NCBI RefSeq assembly: GCF_004798865.1
Contig: NW_025336010.1
Location: 634,211 to 698,210 of the forward strand
Source: Varanus komodoensis
Taxonomy: Eukaryota > Chordata > Lepidosauria > Squamata > Varanidae
Direction: 5' to 3'
Length of the DNA: 64,000 bases
In this document: one piece after another, positions 12,725 through 24,236 of the stretch
How the letters are laid out: each line of letters begins with the position of its first letter
How positions within the stretch are numbered: position 1 is the stretch's first letter
Translations under genes and position numbers: made by a program
The notes under the pieces: generated by a model
The model's input: only the letters and a program-made list of their open reading frames with translations
Databases searched by the model: none
Told to the model about the DNA's origin: nothing

Positions 12725-14632
12725 ACTGAGCCGGGTGGGGGGAGGTTCAGGCCCCCCAGAAACGTGTCTGCACTGGACAAGTGTGGGGAGAGGATCAGAG
12801 CTCTGGGACCAGGATGTTAGAGGTAATGCAGGGACTGACAGGACTCCTACAGAGAGGGGCCAGGTATCAGGGAGGATGGGAGGAAGGAGGAGGCTGGGAA
12901 CTCCAAGGAAAGGAAGTGGTGGGAAAGAGTTGAGGTGCATGTACACCAATGCTAGGAGCATGGGTAATAAGCAGGAAGAGTTTGAAGCTCTCCGGGGAAT
13001 AGGAGGGTATAATCTGGTGGGGATCACGGAAACTTGGTGGGATGAAAGGCAAGAATGGAATGTAAACATAGAGGGGAATCACCTGTTTAGAAAGGACAGG
13101 ATGGAAAGGGGGGGTGTAGCTTTATATGTCAGGCAGAGGCAGTCTGGGTGAAACTTAGGGGGTTTGACAGGGAAGGGGCCTGACAGTGGGGGTATGTTAT
13201 CGCCCTCCAGGTCAACTTGAGACCCTGGATGATGGCCTGACAGACCAGATTCTGATATCTTGGGGGAGAGACACAGTAATTATGGGAGATTTCAATCTCC
13301 CAGATATTACTTGGGAGACTCACTCGGCAGTGACAGCCAGGTCACGTCGCTTCCTAGACACTATAGAGGGAGGGTTTTCCACACAGAGGTCTTGACCAAT
13401 AGGGAGGAGCTGATAGATGAAGTACAGATTAGGGGAGCTCTGGATGCGAGTGATCACTCCATCCTTTGCTTTGAGATCAGGGGACTGCGGATGGGCAACA
13501 GGTCGAGCACTAGAAGCTGGGACTTCAAGAGGGCCAACTCTGGCCAACTGAAGGCCAGACTGGGGAAAGTCTCCTGGGATAGGTTACTGGAAGGCAAGGG
13601 AGTTGAGGAGGGGTGGATGGCACTCAAAAGGGAGGTTTTGGAGGCGTAAGCCTTGACGATACCTCTAGTTAGTAAGGTGGGGAGGCGGAGGAGCATAGGA
13701 ATAGGTGTCATAAGTACAGGTTAGGGGACAAGTGGCTGGAGAGCAGCGCTCATGAAAGAGACCTCGGGGTGCTGGTTGACTGCAGGCTGAACATGAGCCA
13801 GCAGTGTGATGCGGTGGCCAAGATGGCGAACACCACCCTTGATTGCATAGCCAGAAGTGTGGCTTCTAGATCAAAAGAGGTACTACTACCACTCTACACA
13901 ACTCTGTGCGCCCGCAACTGGAGTATTGTGTTCAGTATGTATTTATGTATGTATGTATGTATTTACATGCCGTCTTAAATTGCAAAAAGCCTCAGGACAG
14001 CTTTCAACATGAAATAAATAAAATCCCCGGCTCACACTGGCTGCAATTAAAAACATAGAAAAAACCGTATTAAGATTTATTAAAATATCGCTGAAATAAA
14101 AAGGTCTTAATCTGGTGCCGAAAAACAAATAACAACGGCACTAGGCGAACCTCTCTGGGGAGCCCTTTGTTACAGGAAGGATACAGCCAGGCTGGAATCC
14201 ATGCAGCAAAGTGCCACAAGGATGGTGGCCGGTTTGCAGGGGATGGGGTATGAGGCGAGACTGAGGGAACTGGGCCTTTTTAGCCTGGAGAAGAGGAGAC
14301 TCAGAGGGGATATGTTGCCTCCATGTCACATGGAGATGGGTAGAGACCTGTTCTCCCCTGCAGAGGAAGGCAGGACGCACTCCAACGGAGCAAAGCTCAG
14401 GGAACCAAGGTTCCATTTGGATGCCAGGAAGCACTTCCTGACAGTTGGGACCCCGAGGGTTTGGAATGGGCTTCCATGGGAGGTCGTTGAGGCCCCATCG
14501 GTTTGGGTGTTCAAAGAAAGGCTGGACATACACATGGTGGGCATGTTGTTAGCGGAGCCGGCTGGAGCCAGGGGTCAGACTAGATGGCCCAGGAGGTCCC
14601 TTCCGACTCACTCTGTTTCTATGTTTCTATTT
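12725..14632 (+). mobile_element. CR1 LINE (copy B), internally deleted, with nested antisense L2
   Basis: The start of the CR1 endonuclease is readable (MYTNARSMGNKQEE, LVGITETWWDE, about 12938-13050), followed by the GDFNLPDITWET region (13285-13320). At about 13695 the sequence jumps from the endonuclease-RT linker directly to the post-RT region (gcataggaataggtg, equal to about 6097 in copy A), so the RT core is missing. The 3' part is interrupted at about 13935-14166 by an antisense L2 tail and then runs to the usual CR1 end (tttctatgtttctat). A smaller deletion of about 47 bp is seen near 13388 when compared with the copy at 22630. Confidence 0.9.
13935..14166 (-). mobile_element. L2 LINE 3' end, antisense, inside CR1 copy B
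   Basis: The reverse complement matches the L2 tail at about 4745-4960 (cctctctggggag, then the ggcgcc-type segment, poly-AT, and a tatgtatg-rich end). Copy B resumes at the ttacaggaaggatacagcc-equivalent segment right after it. Confidence 0.85.
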
Positions 14633-15589
14633 TCAGCCTATAGCCAAAGATCTGGATGGTCCACAGCAATAAATAAAAGAACCTTCTTGAACATTAATTA
14701 CAAGAAGTCCATCATTATAACAATAAACAACCCAAACTATTTATTTCACAAACACTAGCATACAGTCCTTTCAAATGAGCTGCGGAATTGGCAAAATCAG
14801 TAAAAGAAATGTATTATCCATTATCATTTATCAGTAATGTGTAAACCAGGATGAAATACACCTCATAAACCTTTTCTGTGCACTGACATTAATGAATAAT
14901 TCAAACTCCAAACCAGTGTGGCTATCATACAATAATAAACAGATCTTTGAATTTTAAATCAGATTTTTAAATTTAAATCAGTTTTTTATTTAAATTGTAT
15001 TTTTAAATTAAAATGTTTTTTGAGAAAAAACTATCTAAATATAGTTTTCTATTTAGGATACATTGTAGTCCAAAGGTTATTAATCATGAAATAAGGATTC
15101 ATTTTTAATTATGTAGCATGGGGCTGTTATTCATGCAGTGTTTAAATTTTTTGGTCAATTAATTATATTGATCCATTCACAATAGCATGCTCTTCCAGAG
15201 GTTTTTGTAAGATCACTAGGCATTTTTTCTATCTAGAAGATATTGTCACAGATGTTTGCTTTTACAGTTGTCAAAACTGTGAATTTGTGCCTGGAGAGAT
15301 CACATGCTACTTCTTCACAGCAAATATGTTAAAAATAAACATACAGAGTTGAGAAAAAGACCTCAGTCCCATTGTTCCTTTGCAAATCTATGTACAATGA
15401 ATCAACCCCTTGCCTCTTGCGAGCCAAGTTTCAAAAAATTAAGTGAACAGAAGAAGGTTGCTGGTCTTCTGCACAAGAAGTTACATGTGAGGAGGGAAGG
15501 GCAAGCGGTAAAAGTGAAAGCAAAGCCTTATGAACAGAATACGCCACAGGAAAAGAGCTTTTGGATCACTTTGGATCTTTTTGTGCTTG
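14633..15589. other. AT-rich intron segment without recognised genes
   Basis: Low-complexity ttaaat-rich stretches lie at about 14950-15020. A 96-codon open frame at 15304-15594 has no recognisable domain and is not supported as a gene. Confidence 0.65.
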
Positions 15590-17640
15590 TGTGAGAAGCA
15601 GAAGATTACTGTGACTAACAAACTAGAACAGGTAAAGCTATGGATCACTTAGTGATTAATAAAGGTATTGTGATTAACGGACTAGAACGGGTAAAGCTAT
15701 ACAGATCACTTAATGATAATAAAGCTATTGTGACTAAAACAAACTAATAGGATGCATATTAATAATCGGTAGACATGGCATTAAACTTTTGTACTTCGAA
15801 TCCAAGGTATGGCTGCATAACAAGCTAATGCATATTAGTGGTGCCTCCTGCTATGACTCAGAGGGTTATTAGCATGAACATGGGACGTATGAGCAGGTGG
15901 CGGTAACATACCAAGGAGTGGTATGATGAAGGCGGACGGGAAGAGTGTGAACTCCCAGTATCCCCCCAAGGGGAGGAAGGAGGCAGGGACTTTGCGTGTG
16001 AAGTAGGCAATAAGAGGCTGTGCTAACTGCTCCCCAGTGCACCACCTCCGGGGTGAGTGGCCGGTCTGGCCAGAGCGTATTGAATGGTTGCTGCTTGGTA
16101 CTTTGCCTCCTGTATCATCATTGTTCGGATTCCATTCCTTACAACTGGGGGTTCGTCCGGGATAATGGCTCATCCGGAGTGAGTATTTCTCCAGCCTGCA
16201 CCAGGGAGACGTGTCCTGCCGATTTCAGCGGCCTAGGTCAGGTGGAGGGACCACCTAGGCGCAGCTCTGTTTAAAATTTTGGACGAAATACGGGGACAAA
16301 GAGAAGCAGCCGGGAAGGAGCTCTGTTGGTGGGACCAACGGATGGGAGCCAACGCCGTGGTCGCCAGCAACTCTGTGCACGGACCAAGGGAAGAAGCGAG
16401 TGGGACGCCCAGTACTCCCTCAGTGGTGAACAGCGGGGAGGAAACCTCTGGGGAAGGAGGGAGGACCGCCTGCGTGAGGCTTGAGAGAGAGTGATTGTGA
16501 CGCGCAAAGCAGTACGAAGCGAGTGTGGAGCCTGGGCCTGCGGGTCCCATCCTCTGCAAGGAGGGCAGCTGGAGAAGGACGAGGCAGATGCATTGGCTGG
16601 CTGACTGGAAGGCTCAGGAAAATTACTGAGGGTCACTAGCGAGTGTTAAGTCCACTAGGAACGAGAACAGGTTCCGCTCCTGACCTATTAGGGACTAAGA
16701 GATCTGAAAGACAGGCATGGGATCCCCAGGATCCAAAGCCAAGCCCGAGGAGGGCAAGAACGGGGGCAAATTACCCCAAATTCCTCCCAACAGTCCCTTG
16801 GAACGGATGTTGAAACATTGGGAAGGACTTCCCTACACCCCTGGAAAAAGTAGGGAAAAGATGATTAATTACTGTTGTTTTGTTTGGACAAAAGAAAGTA
16901 TTCGACCCCCAGCAATATTCTGGCTCCGATTTGGGGCAGATGAGGGCTGGTTATGTCAGGCCCTAAACATTTATGTAAATAATAAGGACCCTTTCTCTCA
17001 AGAAGAATCTGACTATGCTGATTGTTGGTTACAAGCAGCCTCTATAGGAATCTAGGTGGGGCACTTTAAACAGGAGTGAGCTGAGGGGAGAGGAGAGGTT
17101 GATTTCTCTCATGAATATGGACAAAATTAGGAAGGTCAGGGGTCTCCTTATAGGAGGACCCACTGGGAACCTTTGATAAATTTGAAAGTGGGACCATTTG
17201 GGAAAGGCATGGCATTTATGGTAGGCTCTGGAGCTACCTGCTCCACAAAGAATATGATTCCAGATGGAATGAAATTGGGAAAAGGGGAATTGATGAATTG
17301 ATAGCTCAAGGAGTGGGAGGTAATCTGGTAAAAGCAAAAATATTTGAACCTGCTCAGGTAAAATATGAATATGGTGCAACCATTGTGTGGTGTGATTTTG
17401 TACTGGGGGAGGAAATTTGTAACTCAGCAGGGAGAGAACTCCTAGCTGGACTGAGATTTTTGGTAGAAGGTATTGGAGGGGAGGTAGAGACAAAGCTAAT
17501 GAGGAGGACCGATACTGATTTATTTCTAAAACCACAGGCAGCTGGTGCTTGTGAGGCCTGGAAGGAAAACTGGAACACTTTGTGGAGAAAAAAAAGGGGA
17601 GGGGTGCATAATGCCTCTCCCTGCAAGAATTGATTGCATT
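15590..17640 (+). mobile_element. Endogenous retrovirus fossil (gamma-like): LTR, leader, gag and protease remnants
   Basis: A presumed 5' LTR (about 15590-16143) ends just before an 18-base primer binding site at 16146-16163 that differs at one base from the proline-tRNA site of murine gammaretroviruses. A leader follows, then a matrix-like gag segment (16717-17055), then a segment resembling a retroviral protease (about 17140-17470). Polymerase and envelope are not seen next to it, and no paired 3' LTR was identified, so the right border is approximate. The element is heavily broken and clearly old. It lies in BCR intron 1, antisense to BCR. Confidence 0.75.
15605..15745. repeat. Tandem repeat of about 61 bp in the presumed LTR U3
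   Basis: Two full units and part of a third share the attgtgactaac and gggtaaagctat cores (starts near 15605, 15667 and 15727). Short tandem repeats in U3 are known from retroviral enhancers; that role is inferred here. Confidence 0.8.
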
Positions 17641-18429
17641 GGACTCGAGCGTAAGCAGGCCATAACTTAACAGCAAGAAAGGGCAGATGCCACTGTGACA
17701 GGTTCTGCCTGGGTTTGTGTTTATGTTTTTGTGTGTGGTTAACAACCATTTGCCACCTCTGAGTTGTATAATTAAAAGAATCAGAATCCTAGTTTGACCA
17801 GAGGATTCTGAAAGGTGATAAGTTTGTTTCAAAGCACTAATTGGACTAATGCCTGAAGGGCAGGCTGCGTTTCAATAAAACAACATTCCAGGAACTAGGT
17901 TTCAGGTTAAGTGTTAGAAGATAATCTCTGAGAGTCAGGAACCCCTAGAGAATGGGATGGATTTCATGGGAGGTGGTTGAGGCCACTTCTCACACTTCTG
18001 ACCTGAAGTTCATCATCCTGTTCTTTTCCTGGAAGAAAAAATCTGTAATGGCAGCAGGCCGTAAAAGAGCCCCAGTCTGGGAATATTTCAGTCAAGTTCC
18101 TCTACCTACGGGTAAGGCAGGCATGTGTGTGAATCATGTAGAAAACCATGATTTAAATCTAGTCTTACTGGATAATGATTTAAAGCATGACCTAAATTGA
18201 TTGTAAACAGCTACCCGAACAGTACACAATGCGGAAAGGGCGATCTATTTCCAAAAGTGTGCAGCAGCTGCTCTTTCTGGTTCCCTGCTTTTGAAAGATT
18301 CAAGGAATTTTTTGCTGCTGCGCCTGATGTTACAAGGTGCTCCTCAAAAAGGCCGTTTGATTTCTCACAGATTTAGTTTTATTGTTTGTACACTGTCTCG
18401 TGAGCTTCAAATGCATCTAGTTATCTGCT
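17641..18429. other. Intron segment without recognised genes
   Basis: The first part may be residual retroviral sequence. A short scrap at about 17936-17990 resembles the CR1 3' region (gggaggtggttgaggcc). A ttaaat-rich stretch lies near 18145-18200. Confidence 0.55.
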
Positions 18430-20860
18430 TTAGGATGTGAGGAACCGGTTGCCTGTAACACACACCAATCCCAGTTCTGCGCATCACGTTATGGAAGGCA
18501 GCCGCTGGCTGCTCACCCCCACCTGGCCGCGAGAGAGGCTGCCTGCAGACGGCAGCGCCACAAGCGCCAAGGGCACCGGTGGCAGCCGCGGGCATGCAGG
18601 AGTGCCACAAAACGGGTGTACTGCGGCGATACTCTCCACCGCAGTCCTGCTGCCGAGGATGAAACTGCCAGGCTGCCTCATGGATGTTGCAAGGACTTTC
18701 CCCACTGGAAAGCCTCCTTCTCCAACCTGGACCCTCCCGACTGCAAGGCCAGCCCCTCCAGGCAATCCCTCGCAGCCCACCCTTCTGGCTGCAGAAGGTT
18801 GCTGGACATGCGCCAAACAACTGCAAATTTTGTCAGTGCAGGAGAGCCCCCGACCCAACGGCCTTGCAGTGAGGCCTGTAGCAGCTTTGGCCTGCAAGCG
18901 CAACCAGCCCAGCCCCAAAAGGAGGGCGCGGCCCAGCCGTGGCACCACCACCAACTGCACCGCCACAGCTCCACGCAGGAAGAGGACACCCACGGCAAGG
19001 CCCTGCTACCCAGTCCCCCTCCCCCAGGCACAAAAGCCCGCACAAGCAGAAGCGCTTCCGGAACTCGTCCTTTATGAAAAGAGAAGGGAAAGAAAGCCGG
19101 AGAGAAAGTGGGAAGTGCCCCGAGAGCCTGTCACCACAAGAGGCGGCTGCAGCTGCTGGGCCCTTCCATACGCACGCGTCCGGGGAAGCAGGGCAAGAGC
19201 GCCCACACCGTCCGTTTCATTTCCACACCGCCCCCTGCTGAAGCTCTCTGGGCAGTTTACAACAATCCATAAAAACCAGACGCTGAAAATCAGCAAGAAG
19301 ACTGTAAATCGCAGAGCAGTGCTGCTGGAAGGGAGTCCAACTCCCTGCCCAGCGCAGGACTCCAAGTGGATGAGTCCCTGTCAGTGGCCGTCCTGCTGAA
19401 TGCCTCCCGTGTGGGAGAGTCCACCACCCGCCCAGGCCTGCGGTTCCACCGTCAGCCCAAGGGTCGCTGCCGCCCGGAGCACTCGCTTGGAGGAGTGGCC
19501 GAGGTCTCGGGGGGGTCCTGGTCCATGTGCTGTGAGCTCACCTGGCGAGAAATCAGCAGGTCACACGCGGGGGCGAGTTGGAACAGAGGGCAGCACGGTG
19601 GTGCGGCAGGCGGCAGGGACTGGGGCCCTGTGCAGCTTGGGCTGGTAACAGCCCTCCGGCAATGGCACCAGGCCAACTGGGCCACTCTCCTCAGAGAGGC
19701 AGCAGAATGGCGGCATCGGCCCCCTGTAGGCCTCCCAGGCCTGGATCAGTGGCGAGGATGTGGATCGCCCCCTCGGCCAATGGCTGGAGGAGAGAGACAA
19801 GGCAGGGAAGGAGCCAGCGATCTGGGGAGGGGGACAGCTGCTGGTGCTGAGCCCGGCAGAGGCCTCAGAGCTGGCTGCTCCCAGTGCAGGGAGAACACGG
19901 TAGATGATGGAGAGACCACTGGCTGGTGGTGGCCGGGGCAGGGGGACAGCGGGGCAGGGGCCCCCCGATCTTCCTTGCATCCCCACAGCTCCATCCACAG
20001 GACAGGCCAACATGGAGCCGGCAAGGGCAGATGGCCCTGTGGAGAACGGTGCCCAGGCCACCTCTTGCGCTTGGCCATCCACGCCTGCTCCGCCTTCCCG
20101 GCCTTCCTGGCCAGCTCCTATGCCTGGTGGGCCTTGCCCTGGCGCCCAGGCATGGACAGCACGGATTGGGAGGCTGGTGGAACCCCAGAGCCCCAACAGA
20201 GGGTGGGAAGGTGGAGTGGCCTGCAAGCCAGGCAGGTACTTGGGCTTCGCAGCTGCAGCCGAGCCGACAGCCATGCGGGCGCAGCTCCCACATTCCCCTG
20301 GGCCTGTGGCGCGAGCGCCTGGCAGTGCGGGTGGCCTCCGCGCCCTCTCCACGCTGGGGCAGAGGCAGTACAGCGAGCGCTCGTCTGTGGGAGGGTGAAT
20401 TCCACAGCAGACACACTTCCCAAAAGGCACCTGGAGCACCATCAGGAGAAGAGGGAGAGTTCCAAAGAGAACGAGGATGGGGTGCGCGTGGGAGGCATGG
20501 ATGCACATATCAGAAAACTAGGGATAAAGCAGCGTTTTCAAAAAAGAAAAACCAGCTAGTGAGAGAATGGGTTGGGAAAGAGAATGCGACAAAGGCTGAA
20601 GAAAAACTGTAAGGAAGTACAAAAGATGCCAGAGGGGCAAGTCTCGAGGCACCCACAAAGAAAAGAACTGGGAGGAATGGTGGGAGCTGGGGAGGGGGGA
20701 GCTCCCGCAGGGACAAGCCCAGTGTGAAAATCCTCCTGACGAGAGGCCCCGTTCCGGCACGGCGCCCGCACGTGCAGAGACCCCAACAAAACAGAAAAGC
20801 AAAGAACTCCAGTAGGTAGGGGCCACTCTCCCTCACAGGCTCCACAATTCCACGGCATCC
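18430..20860 (-). mobile_element. Second DIRS-type retroelement fossil (5' and gag-like part)
   Basis: On the minus strand the region at about 20420-20118 resembles the gag-like segment of the element at 7104-7655 (a Cys-bearing start and an HCQAL..QAQ stretch comparable to HCQAF..QAR there), followed by a basic region. The 20600-20860 stretch has the purine-rich and GC-rich layout of the DIRS 5' end. Recognition is by pattern, with much decay and many breaks; RT is not seen. Long open frames across it on both strands reflect high GC. Confidence 0.5.
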
Positions 20861-20914
20861 ATTAAGTTATCCCTACTACTTGGGATTAATTCCAGGATAG
20901 CTGATCCTCTGGTT

Positions 20915-21157
20915 CAGGGCTCCTCAAACTTTTTCAACAGGGGGCCAGTTGAAAGGTGGTGGTGGCGGGCACACTCATGCAGGAAAGGCGGGCGCGATCG
21001 CAGCCGTCTCCCCACTGAGAATGCCTGTGCCAGCTCAGAGCTTTTGGTCTTGCTCGGAAATCGTTTTCTCCAAGCGAGTCCAAAAGCTCTAAGGCAGGCC
21101 AGATAGATCAGCATGACAGGCCAGATCTGGCCTATGGGCCATAGTTTGAGGACCCTG
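20915..21157. mobile_element. Short non-autonomous hAT-type DNA transposon
   Basis: The ends form inverted repeats: cagggctcctcaaact at the left and agtttgaggaccctg at the right. An 8-bp target duplication flanks it (ctctggtt at 20907-20914, ctctagtt at 21158-21165, one mismatch). The 8-bp duplication and CAGGG ends are typical of hAT elements. No transposase is present in 243 bp, so it would have needed one in trans. Confidence 0.88.
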
Positions 21158-21165
21158 CTCTAGTT

Positions 21166-22629
21166 CCTTCCTCCACTTTTTGCAGAATAAAGTTATCAAC
21201 CATGCATGACAATTTCTTGGAGCGGCCACTTTTGGCAGAAATTGCCTCCCTACAGATACCAGGATAATCGAAGCCCCCCCCACCACCACCACCACATCAC
21301 CCTCCCTTGCCGTGCAGGCACTCTGCTTAACCGAAGTGCCATGCCCACCTTCTCCTTGGTTGGATGGTTGGCCCATAGACCCCAACTATCATGTTCCGTT
21401 TATTCCTTAACCCAAATGCTCTTGTTGGGGTTACTGGGCTCCAATGCACATTTAAACATTTTTAACAGGTAAAAAGGAACAGCGAAGAATGACCCTAAAA
21501 AAGCCCCTGGGAGGAGTCACCCCTCAAGCCCCTGAGTAGCCCAGTGAGTCTTTGAAGACCTTGGCAGAAAAAGTTATCTTAATCTGGCACCCAACGCTGA
21601 CAGGCCAAGGTCAGGAGAGTCTCAGTGGGGAGGCTGCTCCACAGGTGGAGGAGCACCAGAGAACAACCCCCCCCCCCGCCGAGCCTCCTTCTGAGTGGGC
21701 ACTGGGAGGAAGGCCTGAGAGGCTGTGTGGGGTCCAAGAGGGCTGTGACTTGGAGGGTGCTCCACCGGGGAGGGTGGCGCCAAGCCATGCAGGGCTTCGT
21801 AGGTTAAAACCAGCACCCTGAAATGGGACGGGAAGGATACAGGCAGCCACCGCACCTGGGTCAGAACTGGTCTGGCACGTTCAGGCCTCTGGGTCCCAGG
21901 TAGAGGCTTGGCTGCTGCATTTGGCAGCAACTTTTGAACCTCCCCAGATAACCCCTCTCTGGCACCACCTGCACTGGCCATGCTAACATCCCAAACCACG
22001 GCAGGAGAGTCGAGGCATTTAGGGCAGCCTCTCCCAGCCTGGGGCCCTCCGGGTGGGCTCCACTGCAACTCCCACAACAGTCCAAGGCACCTGGAGGGCT
22101 CCAGAGCACAGGCAGCCGACTGAGGGAAGCAGAGCCTTCCCTCCATTTTCACGCATTTCTCTCTGGCCAGTGAACTGGCACTTGGGGTATTTAAGAATAT
22201 TTCAGCCCCTGAAACATCCAGAACAAACAAATAGGCAGCCAGGGCTGGGAACACATAAAGTATAAAAGGTTGCTTGTGCAGGAAGCTAAATTTAGCTGGG
22301 ATTTTTAAAGAAAATTGCTGGGCCGGCTTTGCCCGTGCTCTGTTCAGGGCTTGCGAAGATCCAAATTTGCAGGTTGTTCTTAAAATCAAAGTGCCTTAAG
22401 CAGAATCTGACCTACTGCACTGCGAAGCCCGAGCGGGTCATCCCTCCAGAGCAACACGGGGACGCTTAAGAGCAGCTGCTGGTGGCTGCGCCAACGGACT
22501 CAGGAACTGCGAGCACAGGCGGCAGAGCAGCTGCTTCCTCTGCAGAGTCCATGGCATGGTCCTGCCAGCTCAGGGCACGAGAAAAGCCTCCCGGGAGCCC
22601 TGCGGGGCCACAGCTGCCGGTCAGTGCCA
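21166..22629. other. Intron segment with probable LINE-like repeat debris
   Basis: About 21595-21960 looks like an interspersed repeat; on the minus strand a stretch near 21870-21770 resembles the L2 LHWLPV..FKVLVLTYKALHG signature, which is suggestive only. The rest (21960-22629) shows nothing recognisable. Confidence 0.45.
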
Positions 22630-24236
22630 ACAATACATAGAACCTAGAAGGGTATCACCTTTGTGAACATGGAAGGGTATCACCTTTTTAGAAAGGACAG
22701 GAAGGGAAAGAGGGGTGGGGGCGTGGCTTGATACGTCAGGGAAGGGATAGGATGCAGTGAGACAGAATGCAGCACAGATGGGGATTCGGCAGAGGCAGTC
22801 TGGGTGAAACTTAGGGGTTTTGACAGGGAAAGAAACCTGACAGTGGGGGTATGTTATCGCCCTCCAGGTCAACTTGAGACCCTGGATGATGTCCCGACAG
22901 GCCGGATTCGAAGGATATCTCAGGGGAGGGACACAGTATTTATGGGAGATTTTGATCTCCCGGATATTAGTTGGGAGACTCAATCAACGGTGACAGCCAG
23001 GTCATGTCCTTTCCTAGAAGCTATAGAGGGAGAGTTTTTCACACAGAGGGTCCGAAAGGCGACGAGGGGGGGAAACATCCTTGACTTGGTCTTGACCAAT
23101 AGGGAGGAGCTGGTAGGTGAAGTTCAGATTAGGGGAGCTCTGGATGCGAGTGATCACTCCATCCTTTGCTTTGAGATCAGGGGACTGGGGACGTGCAGCA
23201 GGTCGAGCACCAGAAGCTGGGACTTCAAGAGGGCCAACTTTGGCCAACTGAAGGCCAGACTGGGGAAAGTCTCCTGGGATAGGTTACTGGAAGGCAAGGG
23301 AGTTGAGGAGGGGTGGATGGCACTCAAAAGGGAGGTTTTGGAGGCACAAGCCTTGACAATACCTCTAGTCAGTAAGGTAGGGAGGTGGAGGAGAGTGCCA
23401 CCATGGATGCAAAAGGAGGTGGTTAGTGGGATTAGAAGAAAGAGGAACCTCCATAGGAAATGAGTACTGGGGCAAATAGACAAAAAGGTATACCGGGAGG
23501 AGGAGGCCCGTCGCAGAAGGATTCTTCGCAAGGCTAAGGCTGATTACGAGCTGAGACTTGCCAAGAATATCAAGAGCAACAAAAGGGGCTTCTATCAACA
23601 TGTCAATAGCAAGAGGAAAGGGAGGCAGGTAGTGGGACCACTAAATAAGGAGGAAGGAGATCCAGTGACTGATATGAGGGAACAGGCACAGATGCTAAAT
23701 GACTATTTTGCCTCTGTGTTCTCCCCAAAGCAGGACGGGGGATATTCGCATAGGAGATTAGATGAGGCTGGGGACGTAGGGACACAGATTAGAGTCACCC
23801 CCCCTTGACGTCGAGGGGCTCCTCAGGGCATTGGACATTACAAAGACGCCAGGCCCTGACGGGTTACACCCGAGAGTACTTAGAGAGTTGGCAGGGGTTC
23901 TCTCACTCCGCTGGCCTCCATTTTTGAGGCCTTGTGGAGAATGCGTGAAGTTCCAGAGGACTGGAGGGTGGCATCAGTGGTCCCAATTTTCAAAAAGGGT
24001 AGTAGAAAGGACATGGGGAATTATAGACCGGTTAGCCTTACGTCCATTGTAGGAAAAACAATGGAAAGGCTCATAATAGAGAGAGATCTAGTGATGCTAG
24101 ATAGGGAAGGGAGGCTGACAGCCACACAACACGGCTTCCGCAAAAACAGGTCTTGCCAGACAAACCTTCCCTATCCGGAGGTCAGACTAGATGGCCCAGG
24201 AGGCCCCTTCTGACTCGCTCTGTTTTCTGTTTCTAT
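22630..24236 (+). mobile_element. CR1 LINE (copy C), RT core and post-RT part deleted
   Basis: It starts within the endonuclease (FRKDR-like region), carries GVCYRPPGQLETLDD (22845-22890), MGDFDLPDISWET (22940-22980) and the TNREEL stretch, then the linker and the RT start (TPGPDGLHPRVLRELA near 23850). At about 24168-24177 the sequence jumps from the RT start (SCQTNL) to the final 3' UTR (gtcagactagatggccc), dropping roughly 1 to 1.2 kb that is present in copy A. A stretch of about 8 bases (ccctatcc) at the join matches neither side. Confidence 0.92.

Noticed and set aside
15304-15594. 96-codon open frame just left of the retroviral LTR
   Set aside because: AT-rich surroundings, no domain, and no splice or promoter evidence.
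19366-20559. 397-codon plus-strand and 315-codon minus-strand open frames over the same bases
   Set aside because: Mutually overlapping GC-rich frames with no recognisable domain; the region is better explained as a decayed DIRS fossil.
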